From contig OZ024821.1 of assembly GCA_964016985.1 (NCBI GenBank), positions 88,344,535-88,408,534 on the forward strand: a stretch of 64,000 bases of DNA, given 5' to 3'. The notes beneath the pieces are model-generated. The model was not told where the DNA came from and made no database searches. It saw only the letters and a program-made list of their open reading frames with translations. Position numbers and translations under genes: made by a program. Shown here piece by piece: positions 60,730 through 64,000 of the stretch (its first letter is position 1; each line of letters starts with the position of its first letter). This DNA comes from Anodontia alba. Taxonomy: Eukaryota; Mollusca; Bivalvia; Lucinida; Lucinidae.

Positions 60730-61363
60730 AGTTTCAATCTCTTAATTCTCTGATGAATCCTATATTAGAAAGGTAAATTCCAGTCTGTTCTCATTTATAG
60801 CATTGGGGAGGTACACGCAAACTCTGCCAGAGCATTTGAAAGACACGTTTAAATCTCTTCTCAGATATTGTACAGGAGGGGTACACGTGAAGTTTCGCCA
60901 GAGCATGTGAAATACACGTTTTAATCTCTTCTTTGATAGTGCACTGGCAGGGCACACACGAAGCTCTGCCAGAGCACGTGAAATACACGTTTGAATATCT
61001 TCTTGGATATAACACTGTTGGGTGCACTTGACGTTTTGAAAGAGCAAATGAAAGACGTTTTAATCACTTCTTAGATATTGCACTGGCGGGTACACAGGTT
61101 GTTTCGAACGAGCAACTGAAATACGCTATAATCCCTTCTTAGATATTGCTCTGGCGGGTACACGTGACGTTTTGAAAGAGCAACTGAAAGACGTTTTAAT
61201 CACTTCTTAGATATTGCACTGGCGGGTACACGTGACGTTTCGAAAGAGCATTTGAAAGACACGTTTTAATCACTTCTTAGATATTGCACTGGTGTGTACA
61301 CGGGACGTTTCGGAAGAATATTTGAAAGACACGTTTTAATCTCTTAGATATTGTACTGACGGG
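60730..61363. repeat. Tandem repeat, about 60-66-bp unit, nine or ten copies
   Basis: Each unit has TTAGATATTGCACTGGCGGG, TACACGTGACGTTTCGAAAG and AGACACGTTTTAATC, degenerating to the left. Several units are close to a multiple of three, so the minus strand shows repetitive pseudo-proteins. Confidence 0.9.
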
Positions 61364-61564
61364 GTAAACGAAAATTTTCGCCTGCGCCAAGTAATATGTA
61401 AGGTATATGCAATTTCGATATCCTCTGGCTGGATCCGGTACTACAACTGTAGCAGGGGAGTACACATTATGTGCTTCCTACTGGCCGTAGTTATACGTCT
61501 ACTATGTATATAAAGGTGGAGATTTTCACAAGGGAGACAACTTCTCTGACTTCCTGCTTGTTTT

Positions 61565-61690
61565 ACTGCACGCTAAGACCCTTCTGAAAAGGGGTCTACT
61601 TTATAAGGAAAGAATTTGCTCCCTCTGGGAGCAATTTCCTTTAGAATAGACCCCTTCTGAGAAGGGGACAAAGCAAGTTTAACAGAGTTG
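61565..61690. repeat. Family P hairpin element
   Basis: CTTCTGAAAAGGGGTCTACT, AAGAATTTGCTCCCTCTGGG, then GAATAGACCCCTTCTGAGAA. Confidence 0.6.
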
Positions 61691-62150
61691 CTCCCCTGAA
61701 AGTGCAGCTAGCCCCCATAAATAACTAATTTATGTAACCATTTTTGTCGGAAGTTACATGTTATGCAGTTTGATCAGTGCCTTTACATTTCCACGCCCTA
61801 TACGAACATATTTATTATAAGGTGCCCGCATGGGATATGCGAGTACTTAACATAAAAAAAAAAACAACAAAAAAAACAATGAAATATTTACCTTTTTTAT
61901 CCGATAAATCGTGAAAGATAAAAGCAAGTAAATGGTTCTGGTTAGTCCATATGCACAATTTTATGTCTCTTACCTTTCTCGGCATCTGTTCCATGAACTA
62001 ACACTCAGAGGCTGACTGCGCATGCGTAACTTTTATAGCTCATTTTCAGCCTTGTTCAACATGTACTTAAACATTCTAGAACATCGTTTTTGGTCTATTA
62101 TTATTTTATGAGGCCGTTTGATAATGACCTTCCTATATGAGGCATAAAAG
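61690..62150. other. No recognisable feature
   Basis: AT-rich flank DNA with an A-rich run at 61854-61880. Confidence 0.35.
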
Positions 62151-62154
62151 GACT

Positions 62155-62375
62155 TTAACGCTCAGCACTCTACATAAAATTTTCAGCAGACGATAAACTG
62201 GTGTTATTTTTCTTATTTTTCCCAGAAAACAGGATTTGACATTTCATGCAAATTGTTTCCAGTGGAGACAATTTGCATTCAAATGCCAAATCCTGTTTCC
62301 TGAGAAAAAGAAGAAAAACATTTCAAAATGTGGTCTGCTGAAAAATTCACCCAAAGTGCTAAGCGTTTAAAATAT
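62155..62375. mobile_element. Family J hairpin MITE
   Basis: Hairpin TTGACATTTCATGCAAATTG TTTCC with complement ACAATTTGCATTCAAATGCC. Right end AAAGTGCTAAGCGTTTAAA. Confidence 0.65.
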
Positions 62376-62765
62376 CACATCCACACAGTGACAGCGCAAT
62401 TTTCACGTTTTTCAGTAACAGGAGAAATGAGAGCATGGGACCAGTTTGCACGTCGTTGCATACGCAGATGTTGACCTTGACCTCTCTTTAAGTATTTTAA
62501 TTCCCTAAATATTCGGACAACGTAACTGCTTACCGTACTTATTCTAAAATGTGAAAACAAAATGTCCTTAATCCTTTAAGCACCAATCACAACTGCAGTA
62601 TACGACATTTTTTTTATTATTATCATCTTTTCGTTTTTATGAGAAACACAGTCACTTTTCATGTCAAGACTTGTTTTCTCTAAAAATAATATAAAAAACA
62701 TAAGAATGTAATTTCCTACAAATTTTGGTTGGTTTGCACCACCTCATGACAAAACCAACAAAATG

Positions 62766-62965
62766 GCATGTGCGCCCAGCGTAGACTAAGGTCAGCCTGG
62801 GCATTGGTCCAGTCTTATTAGAGTCTTCGCTTGCGCTCAACGGGTAGCTAAGGACCCAAACTTCCTTCATGCGGACAGCAAAATATATGATCAGACGGGA
62901 CGGATACCCAGGCCGATCTGAGTCTTCGCTTGGCGCACATTGTTGGTTTTGTCATAAGGTCATTT
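62766..62965. repeat. Family E-type element, diverged
   Basis: ATGGCATGTGCGCCCAGCGT ... CTTGGCGCACATTGTTGGTT; inner GTCTTCGCTTGCGCTCAACG. Confidence 0.5.
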
Positions 62966-63208
62966 CGAGGGTTGAGCGCAAGACTGGCGTAAGTCAGATG
63001 GTTGTTTTTCCCCAAACCTTATCTCCTCACCATGAAGGCGTTATGAAGATTACAACATTTCTTTCTGTAAACAATGAAAATTTAGGTGCCATTGCTCGTA
63101 TGAGCAATGGCACCTAAATTTGCATTGTTTACAAAGAGGTCCAAGTTGCCCCTAAACAAGGGTTTCAAAACTATGTTTGAGTTACTATAGCCTTGCGCTC
63201 AACCCTCG
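62966..63208. mobile_element. Hairpin MITE with CGAGGGTTGAGCGCAAG ends
   Basis: Perfect 17-bp terminal inverted repeats (62966-62982, 63192-63208). The central hairpin is AAATTTAGGTGCCATTGCTC with its complement, loop GTAT. Confidence 0.82.
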
Positions 63209-63508
63209 ATTTGATCTCGGCCGACTTTTTAAGCCTATCCTAATTACCTGCAAGTTTGAACAAGTTGGCTTCCTTCAAAAAAGTGGGCTTGCAATTGTTT
63301 AAAAAAATATTTGATTTATCTATAAATAAACAAGGCCGACAATTCGTCTATGCTTTATTTCTTAAAAAAAATCTACAAACTAGTACAAAAATCTACAAAC
63401 AACTAGTAAAGCAAAAACAAGGCGACTGTATACTACACAGAACAGCGCTTGTCTTGGAAAATTGAGTTTTGCACTTACACTTGAAAAAGCTTTCTACAAT
63501 GGATGATA

Positions 63509-63786
63509 CATCACGAAAACATGCCTAAATAATTTTGACCCCCTTAAACCCCACTTTTATATAGTAAAACTGGGGTTAACAGGGGTATACATTATTTTTC
63601 TTATTTCTGCTCAAAAACATATATTGTGGGTACTCGTTAGAACCGCCTCGACGAGGCGGTTCTAACGAGTACTCACAATATATGTTTTGAGTAGAAATAT
63701 GAAAAATATCAGAGATTTTTATCTGAAAATTTTCGGTTTTTGGAGGTAAAATTTTCAATATATTTGAATAGGCATGTTTTCGTAAT
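63509..63786. mobile_element. Family A hairpin MITE, copy 11
   Basis: CATCACGAAAACATGCC ... GGCATGTTTTCGTAATG; hairpin TTAGAACCGCCTCGACGAGG. Confidence 0.78.
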
Positions 63787-63954
63787 GAAAGAATTAAGCA
63801 TTGCTCTTCACGAACATATTTTTTTTCAGATTGCGCGTACAACTACATGTTATTTATAGGTCTATTCTTTCATAACATGAAAGCCTTAGAGTTGTTTATA
63901 TATTTTGTTTATTTATTCATTTTTGAATAATTATATGACACGCTTATTATGTTC

Positions 63955-64000
63955 AAGGTTTGTTTGTTTGTTTGTGTTGAGGTTTTATGGCCCAGTCATA
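63955..64000 (-). repeat. SINE tail, cut by the window edge
   Basis: GTTTGTTTGTTTGTGTTGAG then GTTTTATGGCCCAGTCA matches the 3' tail of the tRNA-derived SINEs. Confidence 0.6.

Noticed and set aside
60760..61047. 95-codon repetitive protein
   Set aside because: Its periodicity follows the 60-66-bp tandem DNA repeat; both available frames look equally repetitive.

Overview
The window looks like animal nuclear DNA, most probably from a marine bivalve mollusc. This is an inference from AT-rich DNA, GT-AG introns averaging several kilobases, a very high load of short palindromic elements (MITEs), tRNA-derived SINEs, Penelope-like retroelements and Tc1 elements. There are no operons, bacterial-type genes, CRISPR arrays or rRNA genes.

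The main gene is a secreted animal haem peroxidase on the minus strand. Its 14 coding exons run from a signal-peptide exon at 50910 to the stop at 13359. All 13 introns are GT-AG, the phases match at every junction, and the joined reading frame is 717 codons and closes exactly. The distal and proximal haem sites, the calcium loop and the Asn-Ile-Gln-Arg-Gly-Arg-Asp-His motif are all present. The residue matching the haem-ester glutamate of myeloperoxidase is valine.

The left end (plus strand) holds the last coding exon of a class A GPCR (6333-6587). It carries TM6 and TM7 and resembles the GPR21/GPR52 group. An in-frame TGA is followed by 85 more open codons that look like a Ser/Thr-rich receptor tail.

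Most of the rest is mobile DNA. Positions 1185-6049 are a 4.9-kb foldback element with about 1.37-kb inverted arms and a 5-bp target duplication. A Tc1 copy interrupts it at 3890-5472, and a second, near-identical Tc1 lies at 25618-27223. Each copy has one different disabling lesion. Intron 7 of the peroxidase holds a decayed Penelope-like element (34361-37480) whose GIY-YIG nuclease lies upstream of its reverse transcriptase, the permuted order. Eleven copies of one 280-bp hairpin MITE (family A), six TTAA-flanked F-type MITEs, pogo-like TA-flanked MITEs (families B and C), 106-bp GC-rich palindromes (family D), two tRNA-derived SINEs, several tandem repeats and long (TA)n tracts fill the introns and flanks.

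Layout: 1-6300 foldback plus Tc1; 6333-6845 GPCR end; 6880-13300 MITEs, palindromes and microsatellite; 13359-50911 peroxidase gene with repeat-filled introns; 50912-64000 upstream flank with MITEs, triplet repeats, tandem repeats and microsatellites. No other protein-coding gene could be supported. Repeat family letters (A-Q) are local labels.
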